Shown piece after piece: positions 25,030 through 33,752 of a DNA stretch of 64,000 nucleotides. Both the position numbers and the translations under genes were made by a program. Within the stretch, counting starts at the first letter, position 1, and each line of letters begins with the position of its first letter. Source of the stretch: Clostridium sp. UBA4548 (GTDB lineage Bacteria; Bacillota; Clostridia; Clostridiales; Clostridiaceae); assembly GCF_002387895.1 (NCBI RefSeq), contig NZ_DGLI01000026.1, positions 18,492-82,491 on the forward strand, read 5' to 3'. The notes beneath the pieces are model-generated. The model had not been told where the DNA came from, searched no databases, and was given only the letters and a program-made list of their open reading frames with translations.

Positions 25030-25233
25030 TTACTTTTGTAAGTAAGCCTTTGCAGCCTCTATAAATTCTTCTTGTGTATCTTTTACAACAAAATCATCTC
25101 CGAAGAAACCATAAGCTTTATCTTTATATCTCCAGCATTCAGCTATACATGTAGTTTTTAATTCACTTGCTGGAATAACCTTTTTAAGTTCCTCTATATT
25201 TACATTAGAACATCTTTCGCATATGTAAATCAT
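25030..25233 (-). CDS. Small DUF1450-like protein
   Basis: This 67-residue protein begins MIYICERCSNVNIEELKKVI and continues with a second cysteine pair region (TTCIAECWRY) and DDFVVKDTQEEFIEAAKAYL. The CxxC near the start, two later cysteines and overall size resemble DUF1450/YuzB proteins, thought to be ferredoxin-like or thiol-containing. The ATG follows AAGGAAGGGAAGAAAACA; an upstream ATG within that purine run is unlikely. It follows the HD-domain gene by about 70 bases. Role unknown. Confidence 0.65.
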   Translation of the reverse strand: MIYICERCSNVNIEELKKVIPASELKTTCIAECWRYKDKAYGFFGDDFVVKDTQEEFIEAAKAYLQK

Positions 25234-25301
25234 TGTTTTCTTCCCTTCCTTTTTAAAATTCAACCTTATTATATCACAAAAATAAAGTTGAATTTAATGG
25301 T

Positions 25302-25793
25302 CTAAAGATATATTTCACAAGCAATTCTCTTTCCTGTAGCTGTTTTAAAATTGTTCTCAATTGCTACCTTTAGCTTTTCTTTATCACTTCTTACAGGTCT
25401 TGTTTCTAAATTCACTAAAAGATCTGCTTCCCACTGAATTTGAAAATCAACACCATCTATTTTTGAAAATGTGTGATGGTTTCCAACTACATAAGAAATT
25501 CTATCTATTTTTTCTTTTGGGTATCCTATTGTCTCTAGAATTTCCTTTGAAACTCTAGCTCCTTCTTTTTCTTGATAAGGCGCCGCATCAGAGCCATGAA
25601 TTTTAACTGCATCAATTGCTCCAATATCATGAAGTATAGCAATCATTGCTATTTGCTCTCTTTCTTCCTGTGGAACCTGTTCACCCTCCATGATTTCCTC
25701 TGCATATTTAAGCACATTTAAAGTGTGTTCAATCCACCAAGTATTTTCTTTAAATACTTCCTTCATTGCTTTAATTGCTCTTTCTATAAACAT
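25302..25793 (-). CDS. HD-domain phosphohydrolase
   Basis: This 163-residue HD-superfamily hydrolase has the metal-binding set His in WIEHTLNVL (~22), His-Asp in AILHDIGAID (~54-55) and Asp in WEADLLVNLE (~125), with GNHHTF between. It is of the small YedJ/nucleotidase type and could act on nucleotides or other phosphates. It starts 27 bases downstream of nudC on the same strand and shares a transcript; both are hydrolases of nucleotide-type compounds. The ribosome binding site is AAGGAGAAGTAAG. Confidence 0.85.
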   Translation of the reverse strand: MFIERAIKAMKEVFKENTWWIEHTLNVLKYAEEIMEGEQVPQEEREQIAMIAILHDIGAIDAVKIHGSDAAPYQEKEGARVSKEILETIGYPKEKIDRISYVVGNHHTFSKIDGVDFQIQWEADLLVNLETRPVRSDKEKLKVAIENNFKTATGKRIACEIYL

Positions 25794-25820
25794 CTTACTT
25801 CTCCTTGATTTATTATTAAT

Positions 25821-26624
25821 TTATTTTTTATTTAAATCTACATACCAATCAATTAAGGATCTAGCAATACTAATAGAATTGGGTACTTGAGGCATATTGT
25901 CAGCTGAAAACCAATAAGCTTCAGCAATTTCATTTTTATCTATATTTATTTCACCACCATCATATTCTGCAGTAAAGCCCACCATTAAAGAGTTCGGGAA
26001 AGGCCAAGGTTGACTTCCAAAATATTTTATATTTTTAACCTTAATACCAACTTCCTCCATAACTTCTCTAGCAACACATTGCTCTAAGGTTTCTCCTGGC
26101 TCAACAAAACCTGCAAGGACACTGTAAAATGGGAAATTAGATTTCGCATTTCTAGCGAGAAGAAGTTTATCACCCTTAGTCACAGCCATAATTACAGCAG
26201 GTGATAGCCTTGGGTAATTTATAAGTTTACACTTAGGGCAAGCTTTTCCAAATTCATTAGGAAGCTTATAGGTTTCCCCGCCACATTGTCCACAAAATTG
26301 ATGTGTTTTATCCCAAGTCATAATTTGAATTGCACGACCTATAAACATGAAAAATTCCTCATCTACTAAATTAAATAGCTGCCTTAACCCTCTAAACTCC
26401 ATACCTTCAGGAGCCAAAGCCTCACTTAATAGTTCTGCTGAGTAATACTGGTTATCATATCTTTCACCTAAGTCTTGTACTCTTACAGGAGTTAAATTTA
26501 ATTCCTGTAAATCCTCAACTTGAGGAATAATAGCTTTATCATTTTCTATTTTTACTAATAAGTCGTTGCCACGAAAGGCAAACCAAAATATGGGCTTTTT
26601 ATTTAATAATGAACCGTCCATCAT
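25821..26624 (-). CDS. nudC: NAD+ diphosphatase (NADH pyrophosphatase)
   Basis: This 267-residue Nudix enzyme splits NAD(H) to AMP/NMN and can remove NAD caps from RNA. The zinc ribbon is visible as CGQCGG and CPKCK around residues 105-125, and the Nudix box is GFVEPGETLEQCVAREVMEE followed by VGI near 175-197. The NudC-specific SQPWPFPNSLM follows directly. The N-terminal domain is of ordinary length. The ATG follows AAGAAGGGAATAAA. It is the first gene of a two-gene unit with the HD protein. Confidence 0.95.
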   Translation of the reverse strand: MMDGSLLNKKPIFWFAFRGNDLLVKIENDKAIIPQVEDLQELNLTPVRVQDLGERYDNQYYSAELLSEALAPEGMEFRGLRQLFNLVDEEFFMFIGRAIQIMTWDKTHQFCGQCGGETYKLPNEFGKACPKCKLINYPRLSPAVIMAVTKGDKLLLARNAKSNFPFYSVLAGFVEPGETLEQCVAREVMEEVGIKVKNIKYFGSQPWPFPNSLMVGFTAEYDGGEINIDKNEIAEAYWFSADNMPQVPNSISIARSLIDWYVDLNKK

Positions 26625-26935
26625 TTTATTCCCTTCTTTCATTTATCCTAAGTAATTTATTACTTACATTATACTACTATCTAACATAATTAATAATATA
26701 TCTAAATTCCTAAAATAAAAATTTACTTGTAAAAAAAACTTACCATTATATAATTAAATTAATATTTGTAATACTTTTCCTACGTAAGTTTCTTTTAATT
26801 TAAGAAATGCTAGAACATACTAATCCTTATGATTTTACACCAAATACGCTTTAAGTATAGTACTTTAATATCTTTGCATATAAATCTTACAGTATCACAT
26901 ATATATAATTATTAAATAAACAAGGGGGTCTTTTT
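26625..26935. other. Divergent spacer between nudC and the YhfC-type gene
   Basis: About 310 bases, very AT-rich. It likely holds both promoters (for the rightward gene, TTGCAT near 26874 followed by AT-rich -10-like sequence). No ORF or strong structure was seen. Confidence 0.4.
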
Positions 26936-27697
26936 ATGGTTAGTACTATGTCTATAGCTAACATGGTAATTTCTTTAATTGCAACTTTAGCTGTTGTGGT
27001 TATAAGTTTTATCTACTTTTACAAGAAAGAAAAAATTACTATTAAACCCGTACTTATAGGAGCTGGAACTTTTATTTTATTTTCTCAGGTACTAGAGAAA
27101 ATACTTCACTTTATTGTAATTAATAATAAAGTTTTTACTAACCCTTTAGCTTTTGCTATTTATGGAGCCTTGGCTGCTGGTGTTTTTGAGGAGTGTGGAA
27201 GATTTATTGCCTTTAAAACCTTGTTAAAAAATAAGCATCAATGGAAGGATGGAATTGCTTTTGGAATTGGCCAAGGTGGGATTGAAGCTATTCTTGTTGG
27301 AGTTTTATCTACTATTAATTATTTAGTAATATCTAGCCTTATAAATGCAGGAACCTTTGAACAAACTCTCGGTACTACCGTACCTGCAGGATCTCTAGCA
27401 CAACTAAAAGGTGTTTTAACTGGCCCTTCTTCTATGTTTTTAGCTATCGGTATAGAAAGAATTTTTGCTTTTGCAATGCAAATTGGTCTTACCATGGTAG
27501 TGCTATACGGAGTTAGGCATAAAAAGAACCTCTACCTACTCCTTGCTATACTCCTTCATGCACTTATGGATGTTCCCGCTGCACTTTATCAAACTGGTTT
27601 CTTTAGAAATGTTTGGCTAGCAGAATTAACATTCTTTGGTTTTGCAATAATTGCAGTACTTTATATTAGAAAATCAAAAAAATCCTTTGGTGATTAA
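26936..27697 (+). CDS. YhfC-family intramembrane glutamic protease
   Basis: This 253-residue protein has seven or eight predicted membrane helices. It belongs to the YhfC (DUF2324) branch of the CPBP/glutamic intramembrane protease clan. The Glu-Glu motif appears as GVFEECGRFIAFK near residue 85 and later helices hold GIGQGGIEA and LLHALMDVPAAL, where the His and Asp or Asn-type residues expected at the active site occur. Its target is unknown. The ribosome binding site is AAGGGGGTCTTTTT. A terminator follows at 27842. Confidence 0.85.
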   Translation: MVSTMSIANMVISLIATLAVVVISFIYFYKKEKITIKPVLIGAGTFILFSQVLEKILHFIVINNKVFTNPLAFAIYGALAAGVFEECGRFIAFKTLLKNKHQWKDGIAFGIGQGGIEAILVGVLSTINYLVISSLINAGTFEQTLGTTVPAGSLAQLKGVLTGPSSMFLAIGIERIFAFAMQIGLTMVVLYGVRHKKNLYLLLAILLHALMDVPAALYQTGFFRNVWLAELTFFGFAIIAVLYIRKSKKSFGD

Positions 27698-27841
27698 GGT
27701 AGGCTTCCATGATAGAAGTTTAGTTTAATTATTACCATAAAATTTTAAGATAACTAAGATAAGAGCAATGGATAAGTAAGTGGGAACTTTGGTTTCCTAT
27801 ATAAAATAAGTTCTTATGTTGACATTTATATGACAATCATT

Positions 27842-27890
27842 AAAAAAGCTAAAGCACTACTGTTATACCAATAATACTTTAGCTTTTTTT
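27842..27890 (+). terminator. Terminator after YhfC-type gene
   Basis: AAAAAAGCTAAAG pairs with CTTTAGCTTTTTT around a 22-base loop, with a T-run. It overlaps the stop codon of the leftward small membrane gene. Confidence 0.85.
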
Positions 27891-28044
27891 AATATTTTAT
27901 AATATAGTATATTACATATAACCAACCGAAAATCCCATGGACAATTGCCCAAAATATAGATTTCCAAGTAGTAAAGGATATTACCATGGCAAGACATGTA
28001 CCGAAGCTTATGCCATTCTTAACTATTTCTTTTTTCTTTCCCAT
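27889..28044 (-). CDS. Small two-helix membrane protein, unknown
   Basis: This 51-residue protein opens MGKKKEIVKNGISFGTCLAM and ends with a second hydrophobic stretch WLYVIYYIIKY. Two membrane segments (12-26, 31-48) are linked by a short TTWKS turn, with a basic N-terminus inside. The ribosome binding site GGGGGTTAAT is well placed. Short proteins of this kind occur in clostridia without known function. Its last codon lies inside the facing terminator stem. Confidence 0.7.
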   Translation of the reverse strand: MGKKKEIVKNGISFGTCLAMVISFTTWKSIFWAIVHGIFGWLYVIYYIIKY

Positions 28045-28092
28045 ATTAACCCCCATTTAAAATTGCTTTAATTTTATGTATGAAATTTTTAG

Positions 28093-28908
28093 TTACTCAG
28101 TTAATAAGGTTACTTCTACAATTTCTGGTTTATTGAATAACCTTTGAGGGAATAAACTGTTTCCAAGTCCCCTACTTACTATCATTGTAGTATCATCTAA
28201 TACATATTTTCCATTAGTGTACTTAGGAAACATTCCTTGACCTGGAGCTATTACTCCTCCAATGAAAGGAAGTCTCATCTGTCCACCATGAGCATGGCCT
28301 GAGAATACAAGGTCTAATTTATAGCTGCTATATTCTGATATATATTCAGGTTTATGAGCTAATAGAATTTTAAACTTACTTTCCTCAAGATTTTCCATTG
28401 AAGCTTCAACTGCTTCCTTCAAAGGTTTTTGAAGGGGGTCATCTATACCAAGAATATAAATTTCCTCTCCATTTTTAGTAAGGCTATCACTTTCATTTCT
28501 AAGAACTTTAACCCCTATTTCTCTTAAACCCTTTTCCAAGGCTGAGAATTTCCTTGTTCTTATCTCATGGTTCCCATTAACATAATATACTGGTCCAATT
28601 TTAACTAACTCCTTCATAAAATCTAAGCTTATTTCCTCATTATATCTTCTGCTATCTATTAAATCTCCTGTAAACACAATTACATCTGGGCTTAAACCTT
28701 TAACTTTTTCTGCTACCTTATGACCAAAATTAAAAAAACTTTTATTGTGAAAATCAGATAAGTGAACAATTTTATAACCTTGAAAATTTTTAGGTAGCTT
28801 TTTCGATTGTACACTAATTTTACTTATGGAAATAAAATTGTTTTCACTATGCAAAAATATAATCAAAAGAACCAATAAAAGAACTATTTTCACTTTCTTT
28901 CTCCTCAT
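28093..28908 (-). CDS. Membrane-anchored metallophosphoesterase
   Basis: This 271-residue calcineurin-like phosphoesterase has an N-terminal anchor (residues 6-24). Metal motifs are VHLSDFHN (~48), VFTGDLIDS (~78), YYVNGNHEIR (~112) and the late GHAHGGQM (~205). It resembles YkuE-type enzymes that act outside the cytoplasmic membrane. The ATG follows TGAGGTCATAGTT; an in-frame ATG six codons upstream is less well placed. The short membrane protein gene follows about 50 bases downstream on the same strand. Confidence 0.85.
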   Translation of the reverse strand: MRRKKVKIVLLLVLLIIFLHSENNFISISKISVQSKKLPKNFQGYKIVHLSDFHNKSFFNFGHKVAEKVKGLSPDVIVFTGDLIDSRRYNEEISLDFMKELVKIGPVYYVNGNHEIRTRKFSALEKGLREIGVKVLRNESDSLTKNGEEIYILGIDDPLQKPLKEAVEASMENLEESKFKILLAHKPEYISEYSSYKLDLVFSGHAHGGQMRLPFIGGVIAPGQGMFPKYTNGKYVLDDTTMIVSRGLGNSLFPQRLFNKPEIVEVTLLTE

Positions 28909-29157
28909 AACTATGACCTCATACATTCTTATACTAAATATCTATCTGTATACCATTAAATTAAAGATGATTACTTGATTATACCATAAATTGCATTTAA
29001 TTGAACAACTATCATCTATTACTTATCTAAACGTAATACAAGTACTCCTAATTTATTTTAAAGATGCTTAAATCACTTTGAAACTTTATATAGTTTGAAA
29101 CTTGTTAGTGCAATAATATTTTTGTATTTATTTAAACTAATAAAATATAAGTTTTCC

Positions 29158-29192
29158 ATATAAAAAAATAGCACTTTCCAGCGCTATTTTCT
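29158..29192 (-). terminator. Terminator of the DUF421 cluster
   Basis: Read leftward, AAAATAGC and GCTATTTT pair around GCTGGAAAGT, followed by TTTATATGG. The stem overlaps the stop codon of the last DUF421 gene. Confidence 0.75.
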
Positions 29193-29855
29193 CATAACAG
29201 AAACCTTCCAACTAGGATCAATTTCTGCTAAGGCTACTTGATTTTTATAGTCATCAATTCCTTGCTTTTGCAATTCTCTCTCTAGCCATTGTTTATTTTT
29301 ATTTATATGCTTAATATTACTATATAAAATATTACCATCCATGATTAAAGGTAAAGTTATCCCCTGCTCAGTGGGTTTAACATTTATATCTTTAAGCTTT
29401 ACATTATTATTTTCTGCCCATGGAAATACAGATAGATTCCCTTGCGGTTCTATAATTGCAGTATGTACATCACTTGTTTTGTCATATCCTTGCTGACGTA
29501 GTAAACCTTCTAGCTGATTTAGACTTAATCCCATGAATTTTAAATTTTTCATAATTATTTCACCCCTACTTATAATTAAAGTAGGAGTGTGCTCAAAAAC
29601 ATGATTAAATTTATTAACTAGTGCTAACTTATTAATTAAAAACATCAATAAAATAAGCAATCCTCCACCGTATACTGACTTAATGACAACCTTATCAACC
29701 AACGGCTCAGCTGCAACATTTGCTAAAATCATTATTCCTGCAATTTCATAGGCTGTCATTTGTGCTATTGCTTTTTTTGTTAAGGATCTTGCACATAAAA
29801 AGGTAAAGAAGAAGACTATAATTACTCTTAAGGAATATATTATAAGATTGTCCAT
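29184..29855 (-). CDS. DUF421 membrane protein (YetF-like)
   Basis: This 223-residue protein has three N-terminal membrane helices (about 5-25, 32-52, 58-78) and a soluble C-terminal part with TPTLIISRGEIIMKNLKF and a YDKTSDVHTAIIEPQGNLSV block, the hallmarks of DUF421/YetF proteins. These are found in spore formers and in the spore membrane, with unknown function. It is the last gene of a four-gene unit that also contains a second DUF421 gene (30654-31382) and two DUF4363 genes. The ribosome binding site is GGGGGACTTCA. Confidence 0.88.
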   Translation of the reverse strand: MDNLIIYSLRVIIVFFFTFLCARSLTKKAIAQMTAYEIAGIMILANVAAEPLVDKVVIKSVYGGGLLILLMFLINKLALVNKFNHVFEHTPTLIISRGEIIMKNLKFMGLSLNQLEGLLRQQGYDKTSDVHTAIIEPQGNLSVFPWAENNNVKLKDINVKPTEQGITLPLIMDGNILYSNIKHINKNKQWLERELQKQGIDDYKNQVALAEIDPSWKVSVMRK

Positions 29856-29890
29856 TGAAGTCCCCCCTAGTCTTAGTTTTAAGCTATCAT

Positions 29891-30262
29891 CTATGGTGCA
29901 GAAAATCCATCTAAAACCCAGTCTAAAGATTCCTTTAATGCACCAATATACTCTAAAGCGGTCTCCTGTTCATAATCAACGGATATATATAGTTGACCTA
30001 AGGTATTTTGAAAGGTAGACATGGCTTCTGTAGCATTATTTGTTCTTATAATTACTTTATTATTTTCATAGATGTTCTTAAGTTCTTTAGTGCTTTTCTT
30101 TGCTTCAGCCCAATTTTTATTATTAATACTTTTCTCAATATTATTTAAACATGAATTAAATTCGTGTTTAGGTAGCATTTTTTCAAATAATATCCACATT
30201 ATAAGAAAGCAAAAAACCCAAGTTAACATAATCTTATATCTCATCTCAATATTTTTAAACAA
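29891..30262 (-). CDS. DUF4363 protein, copy 2
   Basis: This 123-residue protein has one N-terminal membrane helix (11-28) followed by an all-helical extracytoplasmic domain with INNKNWAEAKKSTKELKNIY and TALEYIGALKESLDWVLDG. DUF4363 genes sit beside DUF421 genes in clostridia; both presumably work at the same membrane. The start is TTG after AGGTGGTATAATA. It is related in layout to the protein encoded upstream at 30278-30643. Confidence 0.8.
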   Translation of the reverse strand: MFKNIEMRYKIMLTWVFCFLIMWILFEKMLPKHEFNSCLNNIEKSINNKNWAEAKKSTKELKNIYENNKVIIRTNNATEAMSTFQNTLGQLYISVDYEQETALEYIGALKESLDWVLDGFSAP

Positions 30263-30277
30263 TATTATACCACCTGC

Positions 30278-30643
30278 CTAGTTTCCCAATTGATCCCAAT
30301 GTTCATAGGCCTCATAAAGTCCGTCTATTGCTAAAGCCTTATTGTTGGATTTGATTGCTCCCTTCAATCTCGCCAAACATACATTTAGTTGATTTATTTC
30401 ATCTCTTTCAGAGCTAAACTGAGTCCTATTTATTAGTTTATCCCAAGTTTCTTGAAGCTCCTCACTATGGAGTTTAGCTTCTTCCCATCTATCATTATTA
30501 ATATCCTCCTCTACAATGGCTACAAGCTCAGTGAAGTTTTTATTATGAACCTTTGTGGTTTTTAAATAATTTCCACTTAGCATAACTGCTAGGAAAAGGA
30601 CTATAGTTACAATTGGTATACCTATAACTAAAAACTTTCTCAT
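30278..30643 (-). CDS. DUF4363 protein, copy 1
   Basis: This 121-residue protein has an N-terminal membrane helix (3-22) and a helical domain with INNDRWEEAKLHSEELQETW, the same NxxxWxxAKxxxxEL repeat pattern as the neighbouring copy. The ATG follows AAGGAGGACAAT, 10 bases after the DUF421 stop; in-frame ATGs further upstream overlap that gene. It is part of the DUF421-DUF4363-DUF4363-DUF421 operon. Confidence 0.82.
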   Translation of the reverse strand: MRKFLVIGIPIVTIVLFLAVMLSGNYLKTTKVHNKNFTELVAIVEEDINNDRWEEAKLHSEELQETWDKLINRTQFSSERDEINQLNVCLARLKGAIKSNNKALAIDGLYEAYEHWDQLGN

Positions 30644-30653
30644 ATTGTCCTCC

Positions 30654-31382
30654 TTAATAAGGGCCTTCATAATCACCTATATCTTTAATGTTCTTTAGTT
30701 CATCTTTATATTTGTCAATGTAAAAAACTCCATTATCATCTAGTGTAGCAAGAAACACTTCTGAGGGCTTCTTTACATTATATTTTTTAAGTTCTTTCAT
30801 TAACCATCTTTCATCTTTTCCTAATTCTTTTAAGTTTTGATGAAAAATTACTCCATTATATATTAATTCTGTGCTTATAGCTGCTTGCTGAACCTTCTTT
30901 TTCATATCCTTTGGAGTAATTGGCTGATATTCTGACTTTTTAAGCACCGACAATTGACCATTAGGCTCAATAATTGCATACTCAACTTGATTCAAATCGA
31001 AAACATCTTTGTTTCGTAACATTTGTAGCAGATCAGCTGATCTGAACTTCATTTTGCTTAGCGCACCTTCCATTATCTTGCCATTCATAATAACAATTGT
31101 TGGTTCACCATCTATATATTTTCCTACATAAATCCACTTATTTGTTATTATTTCCATAAGATAGCCAAGAGCTGCCCAGGTAATTAATCCAACCCAATGT
31201 GGCCACGCTCTGCTGGATAGGTCTGTAGTTAAAGTAGCCGCAATAGAACCAATGGTTATACCTAATATATAATCAAAGAAATCCAATTGACTAATTTGTT
31301 GCTTTCCAAGTACTCTTGCAAAAATTAATAATGTAAAGAATCCTATAACTCCTCTTACTAGTACTACTAACCCCTCATTCAC
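30654..31382 (-). CDS. DUF421 membrane protein (YetF-like), first copy
   Basis: This 242-residue protein has three N-terminal membrane helices with FARVLGKQQISQLDFFDYIL between the first two, a conserved YetF segment. The soluble part includes EPTIVIMNGKIMEGALSKM and LNQVEYAIIEPNGQLSVLKK. It is the first gene of the four-gene cluster. The start is GTG, seven bases after GGAGGTAATGGT. The role is unknown; association with spores is known for the family in bacilli. Confidence 0.88.
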   Translation of the reverse strand: MNEGLVVLVRGVIGFFTLLIFARVLGKQQISQLDFFDYILGITIGSIAATLTTDLSSRAWPHWVGLITWAALGYLMEIITNKWIYVGKYIDGEPTIVIMNGKIMEGALSKMKFRSADLLQMLRNKDVFDLNQVEYAIIEPNGQLSVLKKSEYQPITPKDMKKKVQQAAISTELIYNGVIFHQNLKELGKDERWLMKELKKYNVKKPSEVFLATLDDNGVFYIDKYKDELKNIKDIGDYEGPY

Positions 31383-31578
31383 ACCATTACCTCCTATGCT
31401 AATTATTGTGTTCTCAACTGTATTTCAATAAACTTCTATCTCTCATGTTATGATTTACTTATCTAGGATAATTATACTTATTTATTTAAAGCTATTGCTT
31501 AATGCTATTCCAGTATATTACAATTATTATGTATTATATTTCATCTATGATCTAATAAAAAAGGATGTGGAATTTTTA

Positions 31579-31881
31579 ATGAGTGAATCTGAAAAGTTCT
31601 TTAAAAAGTGGAATAAGTATAGACAGCATGGAAAGGTAAAATACATCCTCTTATTTGGAGTTCTAATAGATACTTTATACTTTTTATTATTCGTTACCTT
31701 AATATTTCCTATGTTGAAGTATAACTTTAATTTTCACCGTTATTCTTGGTTTAGCTTTATAAAAAATGTTGGTATAGGAATTACTGTTGGCCCTATTATA
31801 GGTTTTATTACAGGATATACTCAGTGGAATGCAAATGAGCACAGGTATGCTACTATGATGGAGCATGAAGATAGGCTATAA
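31579..31881 (+). CDS. Small two-helix membrane protein, unknown
   Basis: This protein of about 100 residues begins MSESEKFFKKWNKYRQHGKV. A cytoplasmic basic lead is followed by membrane helices at about 22-44 and 64-82 and a polar tail QWNANEHRYATMMEHEDRL. The ATG follows AAGGATGTGG at a longish distance; the open frame extends 43 codons upstream through unlikely sequence. A terminator follows at 31953. No family is recognised. Confidence 0.6.
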   Translation: MSESEKFFKKWNKYRQHGKVKYILLFGVLIDTLYFLLFVTLIFPMLKYNFNFHRYSWFSFIKNVGIGITVGPIIGFITGYTQWNANEHRYATMMEHEDRL

Positions 31882-31952
31882 GGTAGCTTAAACTCTATAA
31901 TCCTAACTAAGAACTTTTACTAAGTCATGTTTTCACCTCAATAAATAAAAGT

Positions 31953-31998
31953 AAAGGAGCTAATACACAGCTTATATCTATGTACTAGCTCCTTATAA
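31953..31998 (+). terminator. Terminator after small membrane gene
   Basis: AAGGAGCTA pairs with TAGCTCCTT with further pairing inside (ATACA with TGTA), then TATAATTTATTCTTTTT. Confidence 0.75.
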
Positions 31999-32119
31999 TT
32001 TATTCTTTTTATTTCACTTATATCATATAAGTATAACTTCTAACTATTATTTAAAGAGGTGTTAAAATTCCTTCTAAGTTCTTTAAAATAAAGCAAAATT
32101 ATTCGTTATATAATGATTA

Positions 32120-32497
32120 TTATAGCTCATGTTTTTCTGGAACTATTTCAATCCAATAACCGTCTGGATCCATTATGAAGTATATTCCCATGGCCTTATT
32201 TTCAAAGCAAATGCAACCCATTTCTTTATGTTTTTCATAAGCTGACTCAAAGTCTTCTGTAACTACAGCCAAATGGAATTCAGCTTCCCCTAGGTTGTAT
32301 GGTTCTTTTCTATCTTTAAGCCAAGTTAACTCTAGAGTAAAACCTGTAGTTTTATCTCCCATATAAACAAGAGTAAAACTGCCATCTGGTGCATTATATC
32401 TTCTTGCTTCCACAAAGCCTAGTGCTTCTTCATAGAATTTCATACTTTTTTCAAGGTTTAAAACATTAAAGTTAAAATGATTAAAGGTAAATTTCAT
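32120..32497 (-). CDS. VOC family protein, lactoylglutathione lyase-like
   Basis: This 125-residue glyoxalase I-like protein opens with MKFTFNHFNFNVLNLEKSMK, giving the first metal-ligand His, then FYEEALGF, with FHLAVVTEDFESAYEKHKEM opening module 2 and DPDGYWIEIVPEK ending with the usual Glu ligand. This is the Gloeobacter/clostridial GloA-like class, which may isomerise methylglyoxal adducts. I chose the ATG after GAAGGGCGGAAATTGGA; 25 upstream codons in frame look non-coding. Confidence 0.85.
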   Translation of the reverse strand: MKFTFNHFNFNVLNLEKSMKFYEEALGFVEARRYNAPDGSFTLVYMGDKTTGFTLELTWLKDRKEPYNLGEAEFHLAVVTEDFESAYEKHKEMGCICFENKAMGIYFIMDPDGYWIEIVPEKHEL

Positions 32498-32688
32498 TCC
32501 AATTTCCGCCCTTCTAAATAAATTTCTATGTATAGTATACACTATATAAGAATTAATAGTAAAATATAACAAGGAAAAGTTAATAAAGATTCTTCACTAA
32601 ATCAAGGTTCCATGAAAATATAGAAATAAGCTAATTTTCACCTTGCTAAACTAAAGCCTGTAAATTTCTAAGTTAAGGAGGTAAAAAA

Positions 32689-33426
32689 ATGAGTACTATT
32701 AAAGCTAAAATTCATTATATTTACCATAGTGGATTTGCCCTTGAAATCCAAAATAGTTTTTTAATCTTTGATTACTATAAACACCCAAACCTTGATGAAG
32801 GTTTAAAAACTGAGGATATTTTAACCCCTGAAAACCTTAAGTCTAAAAAGAAGGTGTTTGTTTTCTCATCTCACAGTCATGGAGATCATTTTAACCCAGA
32901 AATTTTGACCTGGGAACAGTATAATGATAACACAGAATATATCTTAAGTAGTGATATTGAAATAAGTAACTTGAAACCAAATTACACTATAATTTCAGAA
33001 GGTGAAGAAAAATTTATTAAGGATATTTGGGTAAAAGCTTATGGTTCAACGGATATAGGCATTTCCTTTCTTGTTAAGGTAGATGACTTAACTATTTTCC
33101 ATTCAGGTGACCTTAATTGGTGGCACTGGAAGGAAGATTCCTTAGAGGAGAGAACTTTAGCTGAAAAATCTTTTAAAGAAAATATAGAAATATTAAAATC
33201 ACAAGTAAGTAACATTGATATAGCCTTTTTCCCTGTGGATTCAAGACTTGAAGAATTTTATTACCTTGGTGGAGAATACTTTTTAAAGGAACTTCACCCT
33301 AAGCTATTTATTCCAATGCATTTTGGCGATGATTTTTCAGTGACTAAAACCTTTGCAGAGAAATTTAAAATCCCTAATACTACCTGTGTAGAAATAAATC
33401 ATGTCTTCCAGGAAATCTTGTTTTAG
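32689..33426 (+). CDS. MBL-fold metallohydrolase
   Basis: This 245-residue metallo-beta-lactamase-fold protein starts with KIHYIYHSGFALEIQNSFLI, the UlaG-like opening, then SSHSHGDHF near residue 65 (HxHxDH), IFHSGDLNWWHW near 142 and IPMHFGDD near 212 as the remaining ligands. It is similar to clostridial proteins annotated as MBL-fold hydrolases of unknown substrate. The ribosome binding site is AAGGAGGTAAAAAA. It is immediately followed by a structured non-coding region. Confidence 0.82.
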   Translation: MSTIKAKIHYIYHSGFALEIQNSFLIFDYYKHPNLDEGLKTEDILTPENLKSKKKVFVFSSHSHGDHFNPEILTWEQYNDNTEYILSSDIEISNLKPNYTIISEGEEKFIKDIWVKAYGSTDIGISFLVKVDDLTIFHSGDLNWWHWKEDSLEERTLAEKSFKENIEILKSQVSNIDIAFFPVDSRLEEFYYLGGEYFLKELHPKLFIPMHFGDDFSVTKTFAEKFKIPNTTCVEINHVFQEILF

Positions 33427-33459
33427 TAATTATCGTGAAAAGGTTTATCAGTTCTATTT

Positions 33460-33690
33460 TAAAAATAGCCTAATCTAAGTTATTTTACTAAAGTAGCAGC
33501 AATCTACTTAGGTCTAACAACTTTGGAGGCGGATTTGCACTGCTCCTAAAAGAATTCCCGTAGACTGTTCAACTGCCACTTATAAAGGTTAGCAGACTTA
33601 AAGTTTCCAGAATGTCGTTAAGTTACTACCTTAAATAGGTTATTTAAAACACAAAAATTCCCAGGGAAAAATCCCCTGGGAATTTTAATT
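33460..33690 (+). ncRNA. Rod-like structured RNA with terminator; 6S RNA candidate
   Basis: This 230-base region without ORF ends in a strong terminator (AAAATTCCCAGGG with CCCTGGGAATTTT, 33654-33686). Its two halves pair in order from outside in: AAGTAG (33491) with CTACCTT (33626), GTCTAAC (33512) with GTTAGCAGAC (33588), AACTTT with AAAGGTT, and GGCGG (33528) with CTGCC (33573). Several internal bulges remain. A long rod with internal loops and a terminal hairpin is the shape of 6S RNA, which sequesters the sigma-A holoenzyme. I recognise no primary-sequence motif, so 6S is only the best guess. Confidence 0.45.
33654..33686. terminator. Strong bidirectional terminator
   Basis: Perfect 13-bp arms AAAATTCCCAGGG / CCCTGGGAATTTT around a 7-base loop. 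It ends the candidate RNA rightward and the glutaredoxin transcript leftward. Confidence 0.92.
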
Positions 33691-33752
33691 AATAACACTA
33701 ATTTAAGAACCTTTAAACTCTATAGGTCTTTCCTTAGAATTTTATCTCTAAT

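Noticed and set aside
33500..33600. Cobalamin or T-box riboswitch
   Set aside because: GCCACT and GGCGG segments suggested a cobalamin element, but the B12-box order and the T-box GGTGG motif are absent, and no target gene follows the terminator.
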